From Rallus limicola (lineage: Eukaryota > Chordata > Aves > Gruiformes > Rallidae), in the NCBI GenBank assembly GCA_022605955.1, contig JAKCOZ010000002.1, positions 68,118,783 to 68,182,782 on the forward strand: a stretch of DNA of 64,000 bases, read 5' to 3'. Below, piece after piece: positions 45,771 through 57,500 of the stretch. The notes under the pieces were generated by a model. It was not told the origin of the DNA. It did no database searches and saw only the letters and a program-made list of their open reading frames with translations. Numbering within the stretch: position 1 is the first letter of the stretch; every line of letters begins with the position of its first letter. The translations under genes were made by a program, and so were the position numbers.

Positions 45771-46359
45771 AAAAGGCAAATAAAAAGAACCCAAAATGCG
45801 TTATTCTAAGCATGCTTCATGATTTTAGGCTGGTTTGATGGGTTTTGGGAAGCCTGATTCCTGGGGGTTTAAGGAAATTCTATGCTTTATTTGTATGAAA
45901 AATAATGTGATAATTATACAGGTACTTTTTAAAGAAACACTTGCAGTAGCCAAATGAAGAGAAACATTTGCAACAACAAGTACAACAGAGGCATTGTTTG
46001 TTTTGTATTTTCATACAGTCAGCTCGTGATTTTCCTCCTCTTTAATATGGGCTCCTGGCTGAAGGAAAGGATCTGAGATGGTTAGATACCAGCTGGTTAA
46101 AAAGTATGTTTCTGTACCCATTCTGGACTTGGGCAGGTGGCATAGGGCCAGCTGGGCAGACAAGTTTTATTTTCCATTTAATAAACCTGTGGAGTTCTGG
46201 GATTTTTTCCTTCTGGAAGCATTTCTCAGCTGGTTCCCTTTTTTCTGCCTTTTCTGTGTCCCTGCAAAAGTGGCTTGTTCAGAGATATGCTTTTGATCTG
46301 AGCTCAGGTTCATCCTGTCAACGCATGGGCAGGAATTACGCTTTTATTTTCCTTGGATT

Positions 46360-46560
46360 TGAGATTTCTTTTCTCCTTCTGCCGCAGATCCAATTTGCCT
46401 ACCCCAACCAAGTCTATTTGTCAGCGATTGCTACAGCGCACGACCTGTTACCGCGTAACTGAAGAAATTAATGCAGATTAAAGAGTACATCGCCTTAGGA
46501 ATATTCCATTCAGTCCTAGAACAAGTGTAGTACAAACAGCATCTTCAGCCCAGTCCCGGT
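46360..46560. promoter_or_regulatory. Candidate conserved regulatory block D
   Basis: A CpG-retaining block (CAGCGATT, CAGCGCACGACC, TTACCGCGTAAC, ACATCGCC) in otherwise CpG-poor DNA, with a perfect 5-3-5 inverted repeat GTTAC-CGC-GTAAC at 46447-46459 and TTAATGCAGATTAAAG next to it. Function is inferred from composition only. Confidence 0.3.
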
Positions 46561-48494
46561 TTCCTTCCCGTTTCATTAAAGGTAGAAGTGCATTTAGCGT
46601 GGAATATGCAAGAATGCAAAAGAGGTCTGCAAAAAAAAAAATAAGATGAAAGGAATGAATTGAAGGGAAGAAATAAGACTGGGGAGACTTTCCTCTTATC
46701 TGGGCTGATTACAGCACGGGGTGTTAGGACAGTCAAATGACTTAGTATTGCAAATTTCTCCACTGTGTGTCAGGCTGAGGTCAAACCCTGAGTTTCTAAC
46801 AGAGGTGTGCTCTGGATCAGCGTTGATTCTTCATGCAAGCAACCTCGGGTTTATGTTTTTTTCTTTTTTTTTTTTTACTCTTAAAGGTCAAATATAGACA
46901 CTGTAAGCTTTGCTTCCCCTTGGCATAAAAAAAGGCTCTTCTGTGAGCTTTGCCTCTGACTTCCTCACTTTTTTTTTCCCACAGCAATAGTGTGTTAGCC
47001 CTCAAGCTGGACGCAGTGCGAGCATATGATATAACGTGATCCTCATTCCCCAGAGCTTATAGTGCAGGTAAAGCAGAATTATGGTACAAGAAATGCAGTT
47101 GGAAAGCAGTTATATAAAAGCAAAGGGGTTTTTTTCTCCTTCAGTGAGGGACAGCTGAAAGAAAAAGGGCAGTCTGTGGGTAGATTTGGCCCTTGAAATA
47201 CATCTGTCACCTTTCCTGATTGTCTCTTGGTGGGTCAGAAGAAAGGTCACTTACTGTCACCAGGGCTGTTCTTTGCCATGTGGTCAGGCATGTCCTGGAG
47301 GCTACAGATTTTGAGGTTTTCTTACGAACATAGCTGTGATCTTTAAAATTTGAGACTTGAAAGAAGAGATAGTGATAAGAAAATATATGGTGAAATACTG
47401 TAAATATTGAGGTTAGGACACATACGGTTCATGATCGCATGAGGAGAAAGATGTCTCTGCTCAAACCCAAGTTCCTGCCCCATTTACAGGGAGTCACCAA
47501 ATCTGGGCTCTTATCTTGGAACAAAAACTCACTGAGCCTGCAGCTATTTTAGAACCTGTGCCATAAAAGCAGTAGGGACATTAAAACAAACAGATTTTAG
47601 GCTTTGTTGGCGTCTCATCTTCTTTTGAACTCCTCTGCTAAGGTATGAGGCTCTATATTTTCCTTTCTTTAAAGTCTTTTTTTCATCTCCCTTTTTTGTT
47701 GTGTGAAAGACCCACACAGAGCAGCAGGGGAAAACACGCCAGACAACAGATATACAAATAACACTATCTGATGCAGATATAAAAATATTATCTTCTTATA
47801 TCGTTTCTCAGAATAGCCCAAGTTTCTTAGAAGTCGCCGGAGGTCCTGTGAGGGTGGCCAGAGGAGCAGAGCTGCCATCTTCTTGCCACCCAGAGCAAGG
47901 TGGTTCCAAAGCCTTTCCCCTAATTTATGAGCTCCAGCAGCCCTACAGTGGCAGGCAAAGGAAAGAGATCTAACCAGGGTTGATGTTCTTGAAGGAAAGC
48001 TTATAAACCTAGTGTAGAAACATACTGCAGAACAAAGGAATAAAAATGAATTAAATCTTTGCACGTATGTCTTTGGGTACCATGTTCTGTGACTTTGAGA
48101 TGCTGCCTTTTTCATTGGCAGCACAACTTTCCAGACTATAACTTACTTTGTTAAGTGTATAATTACCATGTCAAACACCCCCCTTAAATTTAATGGAACA
48201 AGTTTGGAATTCGGCATTTTTTTCTTATTCAACTTTGGTCCTACATGTGCTGGGCTACATGTTGGGCTTTTGAGAGAGGGAAGGGGAGATCACAGTTCCT
48301 ACACAGGGGATTGTCTGTTGTGTTTACACTGGTATTCTCATCTGCAGCCTGGTTTACATTGGGGTGTAATTGCAACAGCTAAACTTCAAGGCCACTCTGC
48401 AGAAAATATTACAACACAAGTTTAACCGTATTTGGAGGGTCCCGTGGCCTAAATGCCCAAGGCACACAGGATGTGGAGGGAAGAAAATATCGTT

Positions 48495-49019
48495 GTTATC
48501 CTCCCCCTCTGCTCTGCCCTGGTGAGGCCTCATCTGGAATATCATGTGCTGTTCTAGGGTCCCTGGTTCAAGAAGGACAGGGAGTTGCTGGAGAGGGTAC
48601 AAAAAAGGGCTATGAAGATGATTAGGGGACTAGAACATCTCTTATGAAGAGAGGCTGAGGGACTTAGAACTTAATAGCCTAGAGAAGACTGAGGGGAGAT
48701 CTTATAAATACTTGAGGGGTGGGTGTCTTTTTTCAGTGGTGCCCAGTGACAGGACAAGAGGCAATGGGCACAAACTTGAAGAGAGGAAATACCACCTACA
48801 CGTGAGGAGGATCTTTTTTACTGAGGGTGGCAGAGCACTGGGACAGGCTGCCCAGAGAGGTTGTGGGGTCTCCATCTCTGGAGACATTCCTGGACCTTCC
48901 TGGACTCTGTCCTGTGTGACATCCTGATGATCTTTCTCTGGCAGTGGGATTGGACTAGATGATCTCCAGAGGACCCTTCCAACCCCTACCGTTCTGTGAT
49001 TCTGTAATTCTGTTATTCT
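48495..49019 (+). mobile_element. CR1 LINE 3' end (plus strand), degraded
   Basis: Contains CTCTGCTCTGCCCTGGTGAG, GAGAGGGTACAAAAAAGGGC, CAGTGGTGCCCAGTGACAGG, GGACAGGCTGCCCAGAGAGG, GATTGGACTAGATGATCTCC and the terminus TTCTGTGATTCTGTAATTCT. It covers about the last 130 ORF2 codons plus the 3' UTR. Frame-breaking changes (for example around 48640-48690) show it is old. Confidence 0.95.
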
Positions 49020-49825
49020 CAGCATGTAAGTGTATTTATAGACAACACATTCTCAAAACATTGTACTGCCAGAACATGGTATTCCTTGCTCTGAGATATA
49101 TTGGACCCATATTTTGCAAAGTGTTTGGAAGTGTGGGGTGTCTATTCACTGGAGTATCCACACAGAGAAAACTTAAGTAAAACTGATTTTCACAAGGTAG
49201 TGATGGCCAGAGTTACTTGAACATATCTCCAGGTAATCAGCTGGAATAGCTCAGGCTGTCTCACCAGCTTTCTGATGTCTATAAGCAGTGAATATATTTC
49301 TCTCATGCCTGTTGCTGCTATGGTATTAACACTTGCTGAGCTGAGCAAAGTTCACTTCATTTGGCCTGAGCTGCACACACAAGCTGTTGCCTGCAGGGAT
49401 GTCAGAGAGTAATGTGAAAAAAAAAATGTATCCTAACTCATGAAGAGTGCTGAAAACTCCACTGTAAATACCAACCCACATTAAAACATTGCCTTTGCTA
49501 GTACAGTTTATTCTGAATTGCAAAATAACGCAACCTGGACTGACATAAACCCTCTTTTCTGAATGTAAACTGACCCACAGCAAGGAAGATGCTGCTCTTA
49601 TAAAGCCATATGAGACATTTTCTACTATAAAGAGGGTTTGGAGGCAAAGTGCAGGAAAAATATTTCAGTACTGAACTCCATGGAAGTCAGGCAGGAAAAC
49701 TGTTCAGTGCAGTTTGTATCTGCAAAGAAACTAAAGAAAGCATCTCAATTGCTATTTCTACAACTAGAAAATACCATTAAAATAGAGATCGCAGAACACA
49801 TATAAGCAACCTTTTGTATCAGTAC
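49020..49825. other. Spacer between two same-strand CR1 copies
   Basis: About 0.8 kb of unique-looking AT-rich DNA. No gene or repeat is recognised. Confidence 0.7.
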
Positions 49826-50456
49826 AGGCTGGGGGATGACATGCTGGAGAAGAGCTCAGTGGAGAAGGACCTGGGAGGAGTGTGGCCAGCAGGTCAAAGG
49901 AGGTGATCTTCCCCCTCTATTCTGCCCTGGTCAGGCCCCACCTGGAGTATTGTGTCCAGTTCTGGGCTCCCTGGTATAAAAAGGACAGGGATGTCCTGGA
50001 GAGAGTCCAGAGAAGGGCTACGAAGATGATTAAGGGCCTGGAGCATCTCCCCTATGAGGAAAGGCTGAGCAAGTTGGGACTATTCAGCCTTGAGAAGAGA
50101 AGACTAAGGGGGGACCTAATAAAAGTCTATAATTATCTTAAGCAGGGGATGCAGGGGGAATCAGCCAGCCCCTTTTCAGTGGTCTGTGGAGACAGGACAG
50201 GGGGCAATGGCTGCAAGTTGGAGCACAGGAAGTTCCGCACCAACATGGGGAAGAACTTTTTCACAGTGAGGGTGACAGAGCCCTGGGACAGGCTGCCCAG
50301 GGAGGTGGTGGAGTCTCCTTCTCTGGAGATATTCAAGACCCGTCTGGACGCCTATTTGAGTGATATGTCCTAGGGAGCCTGCTTAGGCAGGGGGGTTGGA
50401 CCTGATGATCTCTCGAGGTCCCTTCCAACCCCTACAATTCTATGATTCTATGATTA
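49826..50456 (+). mobile_element. CR1 LINE 3' part (plus strand), well preserved, internal deletion
   Basis: The frame from about 49879 to the TAG at 50371 is intact and encodes the CR1 ORF2 C-terminus: [74 protein letters not shown] and [13 protein letters not shown]. The 3' UTR follows and ends in ATTCTATGATTCTATGATT. Upstream, [16 protein letters not shown] (49832-49879) is in another frame, and the segment normally between it and the SVASRS part is missing (join near 49878). The apparent start at 49882 is an internal GTG, not a real initiation site. This is the least decayed CR1 copy in the window. Confidence 0.96.
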
Positions 50457-53400
50457 GGGAAACTTATCAGGAAACCTTCAATCTTCAGACAATGTATATT
50501 TTTTAAGCTTGTCATATTCTTGCTATATCCACATGGACTTCCAAACAGCCTGTTAATAACAACAATGCAGGTTGGATTTACACGATGGGAAGAATATCAC
50601 AGGTACCAGTGTAACCTTAGCATAGTCCTGGCTATGCCTGTTCCCATTCCTGCCCTAAGAATGCAGAAACATTTTCCCTTTGCTGCCCTGGCAAGTCATA
50701 GCCATGCCTGCTTCAGGGATGAATTTCTGGCAAAACCCCAATCCCCAAACCAGAATAAACCAGCAAACAGGGTGAGAAGAGGCAGTGCTTGCACACTTAT
50801 AACTTTAATCCCCTGCTACATGGGGGTTAGTGGGCTGAGTGAAAATGTCACATCTACTGGTTTCCAAACACAGACAAGTATTTCCCTGGACCAGGCTCCT
50901 GCAGCCACTTCTGACTTGTCAGCCATTTCGTCAAAATTGCCCGGAGACCCCGAGATGCAATAAACTCGGAACTAAGCAGGAATGACAGAAAGAGAGAAAT
51001 GAGAGTAATTGCACACTGTGGCTAGGAAATCCTGGCTGAAGTTCTATCTGAGTTTATCTGGTGGCTTTCTGTTTTCAGTGTTCAAATGTAATTAAAAAGG
51101 GGAAATGCAGGTACCTAAAACATAATGCCTTTGGAGATGACGGCAGTTGCCGGAGTCATCGAAATGTGTTGGCAGCTTTGACACAGGATTTATGGCAGGA
51201 TTTGTGCCCTGCTGGAGCAGCAGCTGCAAGCCAGACGGGCTTCTCAGAGCATCTAAAATGACATTAGACAACTCTTCTTATATTTAGGCACCTGAATCTT
51301 TCTAAATGTTCCTTTCTTGGAAATAAGTGTCTTAGAATCCATTCAACGCTACTTCTAAGTTACAGGAAGGGTACGGTTGTGTAATCGAATACAGAACAGA
51401 AAATGACTGAAAGAAGGTGCCTGAGGCGGCCTTAACATGTCTTCTTGCAAGTATGCATCTCGACACAGTCCTTAGGACATCAGATAATCTTACTGTGAAA
51501 CCCATGTCGCATTCAGTATTTGAAAGGTAGATACTTATGCAAACCTTTCCACCTTTTAATTACCATGTACCTTTCAGGATCTGCGGTGAATGTGAAATTA
51601 TTAATTTCCTCATGGAAAGTTATTAATGAATACTAATGAATACAACTTTGCAGCACTTCTCCTTAAAAAAAAAAAAATTAAAAAATTACCTCCAATCTCA
51701 GTTGACTGTGGTAGCTGTGATGTCAAAACCTTTAATGTGAAAACAGGGCCAGATAGGGTGGACAAAACATCTCGATGCTGCACCTTGTTGTGTCCATGAG
51801 GGCCTTGCTGGAAATACACTGAGAATTCATAGAGTATCAGAAGGCTTGCTGGATTAATATGCTTCACAGTTGCATGTTGCGTACTATCACAAATTAGTGA
51901 AGGTTTCAAAGGGTGTGTTATGTCACCTTATCCTAGACAGGGGTATTAATAAAAGGGGATGATAAAGTTCAAGTAATTAAGTTTATTTTTGCAGCGTAAG
52001 CAAATCAGGAGCAGGAAGGCAAAATAGCACAATACAAAAGCTAGGATGGAGATAGATGATTCAGGTGAGAGGAGGTGGCCAGAGAGAGGGGAGGACAGAA
52101 GATGGATGGCTGTGGGAATGCTCACTCCCCATCTCTGCAGCCCAGACATGTTGAAGGACTCTGTGGTGACACACACTGAAATGACACACAAAGGGATTTT
52201 TTAAGTACAAACAGCACCATATTTTACCTCTAATTTGATCCTGAAATCTCTGTGTTTTAATATTAAAATATGTAGTCCTCAAGGCTTAGATTTAGGTCCA
52301 AAATGTGTCTTGTACTTAAAAGGGAGGGGAGTTATCTCAGGGAAACTGGAGATGGTGGGGTGCAGTGCCTCACCGGCAGCAACAAATCAGCAGAGAGGAG
52401 CAAGCTGAAGTGCCTGCTCTTGGTGAAACAGGAGATCTGTCCTGGGATGGACACCCCTGTGTTGTCCCTACTGCTGTTGGCACAGGGCACTCCTGCAAGG
52501 CCCTGGGTGAACCCCAAGATGCCATGAATATCAGGTTGGGGTAACGGATAAGATTAGTATCCAGAAGGCTTAAATACTCTGTAGACTCAATTACCAGTCC
52601 TCAGCATTCAACTATAAGCCTTTCCTTTTTGCCTGTAAACCACTGAATCCTTCATGATATGCCTTTCCAGCATCTTCAGTGAATGAAATTGACTGTGGGG
52701 TGAAAAGAAAGTGTTGTAGACACCAAGCTATAAAGTATATGCATAAACAGAGACTAATGAAGGCTGTACAGGAACTCTTAATTTTTCCATTTCCTAAGTT
52801 CTTCACTTAACATTTTTGTAATGTGGCATTTAAAAAAAAAAAAGTCATTTCCTATTTTCACTAAAAAAAAATTCCATACAAACCACAGAGAAAAAATAAT
52901 TCCATGATGCGACTTGTGTTTGACTTGCCAGTAGGGTTGGGACCTTTTTAGATCTCTAGCATATCTTCTATCCGCTTCCTGTTTTCACATTAAGGTGAAG
53001 AATTTGTCATCTGGACAACTCTGAGGCAGGAAAAGTGTCAATTCCCTCTCCAGGAGGGCAATCTAATGACTGGAGGATTCTTGTGTGTCCCCTTCTCCCC
53101 CATCTCCCCTGACATTCCTTCTCATGTCCTGCACTGCCACTGAATGCCAGTGCCTGCCCCCTCCTTTCCTGTTCCTGGTTAAATTTCTCTAATCGTTTTT
53201 GTTGCATGTGTGAAGATAGATTTTATGCCACACGTTGAGAAAAGACTATTAGATTTCTCTTTTCCTTACAATGTTACACCATTGGCTTGGAGAAAGGCAT
53301 GTGGTGCTTGCCCCAGAAGCACATTTCCTGTGGCATATTTAATGTTATATTAACAAATGCTAAATCCATACAGAGACTGAAGCTTCCCAATACTCTGTAG

Positions 53401-54107
53401 TGACTGACCAAATCCCTGGCTTTTCTTGAGGCACTGAACAAGCGTCAAAAACTGTTTCCACAGCCTGTTGTGCTTTTAGACTATGAACACATCTCTGGAG
53501 TGGTCCTCTAGACCCTTGTGAGGAAGGGCCATCTCTTCTGCCTCCCCACTGGGACATGGGAGGGCTGGAGACTTCACAGGGTGTCAGGCCGGTAAGCATG
53601 CATTAGAGAGAGGCAGGGCAGACATACCACAGATTGATCCTGGGAAAGTTCATGCTGCTTCTTGCTTTTAAAAAAATTACAGTGCTGGAGACATATATCC
53701 TCATGGCTTTTATCAGACTCTTATTTAGGAGCTCAAAGAAGAGCTGAGCTCTTTAAGCTACTGCACATGGTGTTTGGCACCTTCCCTTTGCTCTTCTGCC
53801 TTAGCAGTTTTTCACTTGGTCATGTATTGCAGTGATGGCTGAAATCAAGAGGACCTGGGAGTTGAAACACCTCCTGGTGCCTCCCTCAGTCACAGTATAT
53901 GTAAAGCGGTGGTTGCAGCTGCAAGGTTTGGCATGCACATCCCTGCGCCATTGTGGGAACTGCACTTACTGCATCCTTGAGGCTAGGCCTGGAGCCAGCT
54001 TCCTCACTAGGGCCTGCACATCCTCCGTGACAAATTACAGTCCTTCTGATGGAAGAGTCTGAGCAAAGCCTGCTGCAGCCACCTTTCACTTGTGGTTAGT
54101 GCTGGAG
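50457..54107. other. Intergenic, no gene recognised (50.46-54.11 kb)
   Basis: Open frames such as 50520-50963 (147 codons) have no recognisable product. A CpG-retaining block at about 51100-51290 is a candidate regulatory element. There are A-runs near 51666 and 52832. No transposon is recognised. Confidence 0.65.
51100..51290. promoter_or_regulatory. Candidate conserved regulatory block E
   Basis: GATGACGGCAGTTGCCGGAG and TCATCGAAATGTG lie in a repeat-free block, with a short inverted CGGCA-GTTG-CCG core near 51140-51152. CpG retention suggests constraint. There is no direct evidence of function. Confidence 0.25.
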
Positions 54108-54535
54108 ATCACAGAATCACAGAATCACAAGGTTGGAAAAGACCTTTAAGATCATCGAGTCCAACCGTTCCTGTCCAATGCTAAGCCACATCTCTTAAGT
54201 AACTCATCTACCCATCTTTTAAATACATCCAGGGATGGTGACTCAACCCCCTCCCTGGGCAGCCTGTTCCAGGCCCTGACAACTCTTTCAGTGAAGAACT
54301 TTTTCCTACCATCTAATCTGACCCTGCCCTGGTGCAACTTTGTGCCATTTCCCCTTGTCCTATCTCCTGTCACCTGGCTGAAGAGACCATCGCCCACCTC
54401 TCTACAACCTCCTTCCAGGTAATTCTAGGCAGTGATAAGGTCTCCCCTCAGCCTCCTCTTCTCCAGGCTAAACAATCCCAGCTCCCTCAGCTGCTCCTCA
54501 TAAGATCTGCTCTCCATCCCCTTCACCAGCCTGCA
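54108..54535 (-). mobile_element. CR1 LINE 3' end (minus strand)
   Basis: Begins with ATCACAGAATCACAGAATCA (the CR1 terminus reversed), then GGTTGGAAAAGACCTTTAAG, ATCATCGAGTCCAACC, GGGCAGCCTGTTCC and CCCCTTGTCC. The minus strand keeps a partly open ORF2 C-terminus ([40 protein letters not shown]). It reaches at least the CAGCCTGC near 54533. Confidence 0.95.
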
Positions 54536-57500
54536 AACCCATGTTTCTCACCCAAAACAAGGTAGGGATTTGAAGCTAGGGCCTTGCTGCCCCAGTGATA
54601 CAGATAAAGTTACCTTCCTTGCTGTCATTTATGGTCACTTAAACCCACCAAAATAAAGTAGAAGAGGCTCTGCAGGAAGTCTTGTTGGGATTTTGCTACG
54701 AATTAAGACTGATTCTGGCAAGTTGTACGTGGCCAATGGAAATGTTGCACTGGCAAAAGCTGAACATGGCTTTTGACATTTATAAGCAAGCTTCAAACCA
54801 GAAGATAAACACGTAGTAAGATCCAGTGGCAGGAAATCCATGGCCAACTTGTTAAATCTTGAAATGTGTGAATTTTTAAAGGTGAAAGTGATTAACCATT
54901 AGAAAAATCTTATCAGAGGATCTGGTGAACCATTCATAAGATTTTTATTTTGATTTGTAATCAAGAGTGTCTGTTTTCTGAAAGGGATGTTCTAGTTAAA
55001 ACAAGAACTGACTTGAAAATATCTGGTAGGTTCCACAAGACACCAAGCCATATGATCACAACAGACCCTTATTACCCTGAGAAAGAGACACTGGATACAT
55101 AGATAACTCTGGTGAGTTAGACCAGTTCTTTGGGCCTCGGATGCTGTTGTGTGAACTCAGAGAGTGATTTGAAGGTAAGTATGTAATGTTGTGCTTGCAT
55201 CTTCCTGGAAATTCTTCAGCATTTGCTTTTGAATATTCTTCCCTTAAGGCAGAAGGCTATCAGCTACCACCAATTACATGTACATTTTATTGAGTTCTTA
55301 ATCCATCTCAATTAATAGCAAAAGACCAGAATTTCTCCTCATGCCTCAACTCATTTGGCTTCTTTCCTCAAGCCCATTTTTGCTTTTCTCAAAACCTGTT
55401 CCATAACATCCTTCTTCGTAACAAAAATTTATATTGAAGAGCTCATGACTTTCTTTAGGCAAAAAAGTACAGAAAGATTTCTGAATCTGATATACTCCCC
55501 AACTTTGTATTTCTTCCCTTGGATTGTAAAACTGAAATATCTCTGTGAGTAGAGGTGAATGTGTTATAGCTAAATGTGCTATATCCCAACTGATCAGGCA
55601 CCCATGTGTCATCATGCCAACCAGTGAGGAATTTCCTGAGTTAGAAAGATTTCATATGAACCTGCATTTATTATTTTGGTGAAATATAAGCGATATTTTC
55701 AGGTGCCTATTTTTTCCCCAGTAATGCAGTCCTGAGGTTTATTATATGAAATGCCATTTTTATTTGCAAGTTGATAGCTAAAATGTTTTATTTTCCTTTT
55801 CTCTTTCTCCTTCAGTCCAAGTAATTGGTTATTGCACATACACAACCTGCATTACAAAGCAAAACTGAACTGTAGTTCCATCTATAGAGTTAAAGCAAAA
55901 CCTGAGATCTTTGTGAGACCTTTTTCATGGCATTGATGGATAGGTGAACCATATTTTTAATGTCTTGTTAAATTCCCCCAACAACACCCTCCCTTGCATT
56001 TGAAGCTGTCCTACCTCAGCTGTCACATCAGACAAGTTTTATGATCTACATGTGGTGCCAGTACCAGTATGATAATTTCTGTAGAGGCCTTTGCAACACC
56101 TTTTCTCCATAGGAATGCTGTTTACTTGGACCAAATGGTTAAAAATCAAATCATAGCTCATGTTAAAACACAGTTTAAGAAGTAGATTACATCCACTGTC
56201 CATCTAGTCCAAACCCCTCCATTAGTAAATGGTCATCATGGCTTATTGAAAACCTGAAAATCTCTAGCAGGTAGTAATGGCATCACTGACTAACCACAGT
56301 GCTTCTCACTGTTTGGCATTGGTATACATTGCAATGCAGGACACACAGCAGACAGCAATGCCTGAAGAATTGCCCTCCTTGCAATCACTCAGTCACATTC
56401 AGAAATGTACAAAGTTCCATCTTAAAACCGGTTTCCTCTTTCCCATCAAATCAGTTCCTGATGGAAGCTGTTGGAGCACCTTCCTCTGCTGAGAATCAGC
56501 TTTCCTCACCTCTCTCAGCAACTCCACTGGCTGTGCCTGCCTTGGTGAGTTGGTCTGAAGCAATAGTAGAGTTTCATGTGACTTCTCTGGTTGTACCTGT
56601 TTACTTTGTCTCCCCTAAAGGGAAACAGAAGTGTGAGAAGGGAATGGTGCATGAGAAGGAACTTAAATACCAAACTCAAAAGGATTTTAACACTTGTGCA
56701 TCACCTGTCCAAGGTACATGTATGAGCTACAGCATTGTGACACAGTCTAGGAGGATAAGTACTTGAGAGTACCTATGACAGCTGATAGCATGTGCTACAG
56801 CACAAGGACCAGAAGCCACATGCACTTTACTTGCTGCTGGCTGCCAGGCATCAACTCTTTATCACAGTTGGACTCTCTCCGTCACATTTGCAACCAGACA
56901 TTGCACCTAAGAGAATACCTAGTCAGCTTCATGCCATACTACTACGTGGGGTAAAACAGCACATAGGCACATTGTAAATGAACAAATTCCTGTTGGTTGA
57001 CTGGTGATGGGGCAGGCTGGAGATGCAGCCTGTTGTGTACGGTGAGATATTTGTGTGTCACGATTCCTAGCCCTCAGGCTATATGGCCAGCAGCAGAGCA
57101 TGGGTGAGATGCACAGCAAACACTAGTAGGATGCCCCTGCTGTGCTCAGAGGTTCCATCCACTACTGCCTTGTGGCACTGGAAACATCAGTTGATTCTTG
57201 ACTTTGTCATCCATGCAGACTCCAAAAGAAAGGGATCAATATTGCCACAGAAGCATCACTCTGGCCTCCATGTGTAGATCCAGATTTCTACTTCCCTTCC
57301 TTCCCTGGACAATTCTGAACAGCCCTCTCCTACATGTTCTACCCTAGCTTCTCTGCTATGCAGGAGATGACTTTGCAAAAGACGGTTTTGTCACCCACGG
57401 TGAGGAAGGAACATACCAGTCCCTAGAGCGTTGCCATCTTCAGAGCTGGGCTTTCCCCTGCTCCTAACAAGAAATGGGTTTATGCCAGTAATCCCTTGAC

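Larger units (their letters stand above)
30656..48494. other. Transposon-poor intergenic span (30.66-48.49 kb)
   Basis: About 17.8 kb without any CR1, LTR or other transposon that I recognise and without a recognisable gene. It is AT-rich with simple repeats (G-run 39542-39553, A-rich 45450-45475, GATCA units 45745-45770, CTGTGCTCTCC units 44062-44107). It includes several blocks that look constrained (about 31290-31570, 35110-35640, 40060-40420, 42040-42150 and 46360-46560). Open frames of up to 151 codons show no known product. Confidence 0.6.

Noticed and set aside
49882..50373. Plus-strand open frame of 163 codons as a stand-alone gene
   Set aside because: It is the C-terminus of CR1 ORF2 inside a truncated LINE. 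The apparent first codon is an internal GTG.
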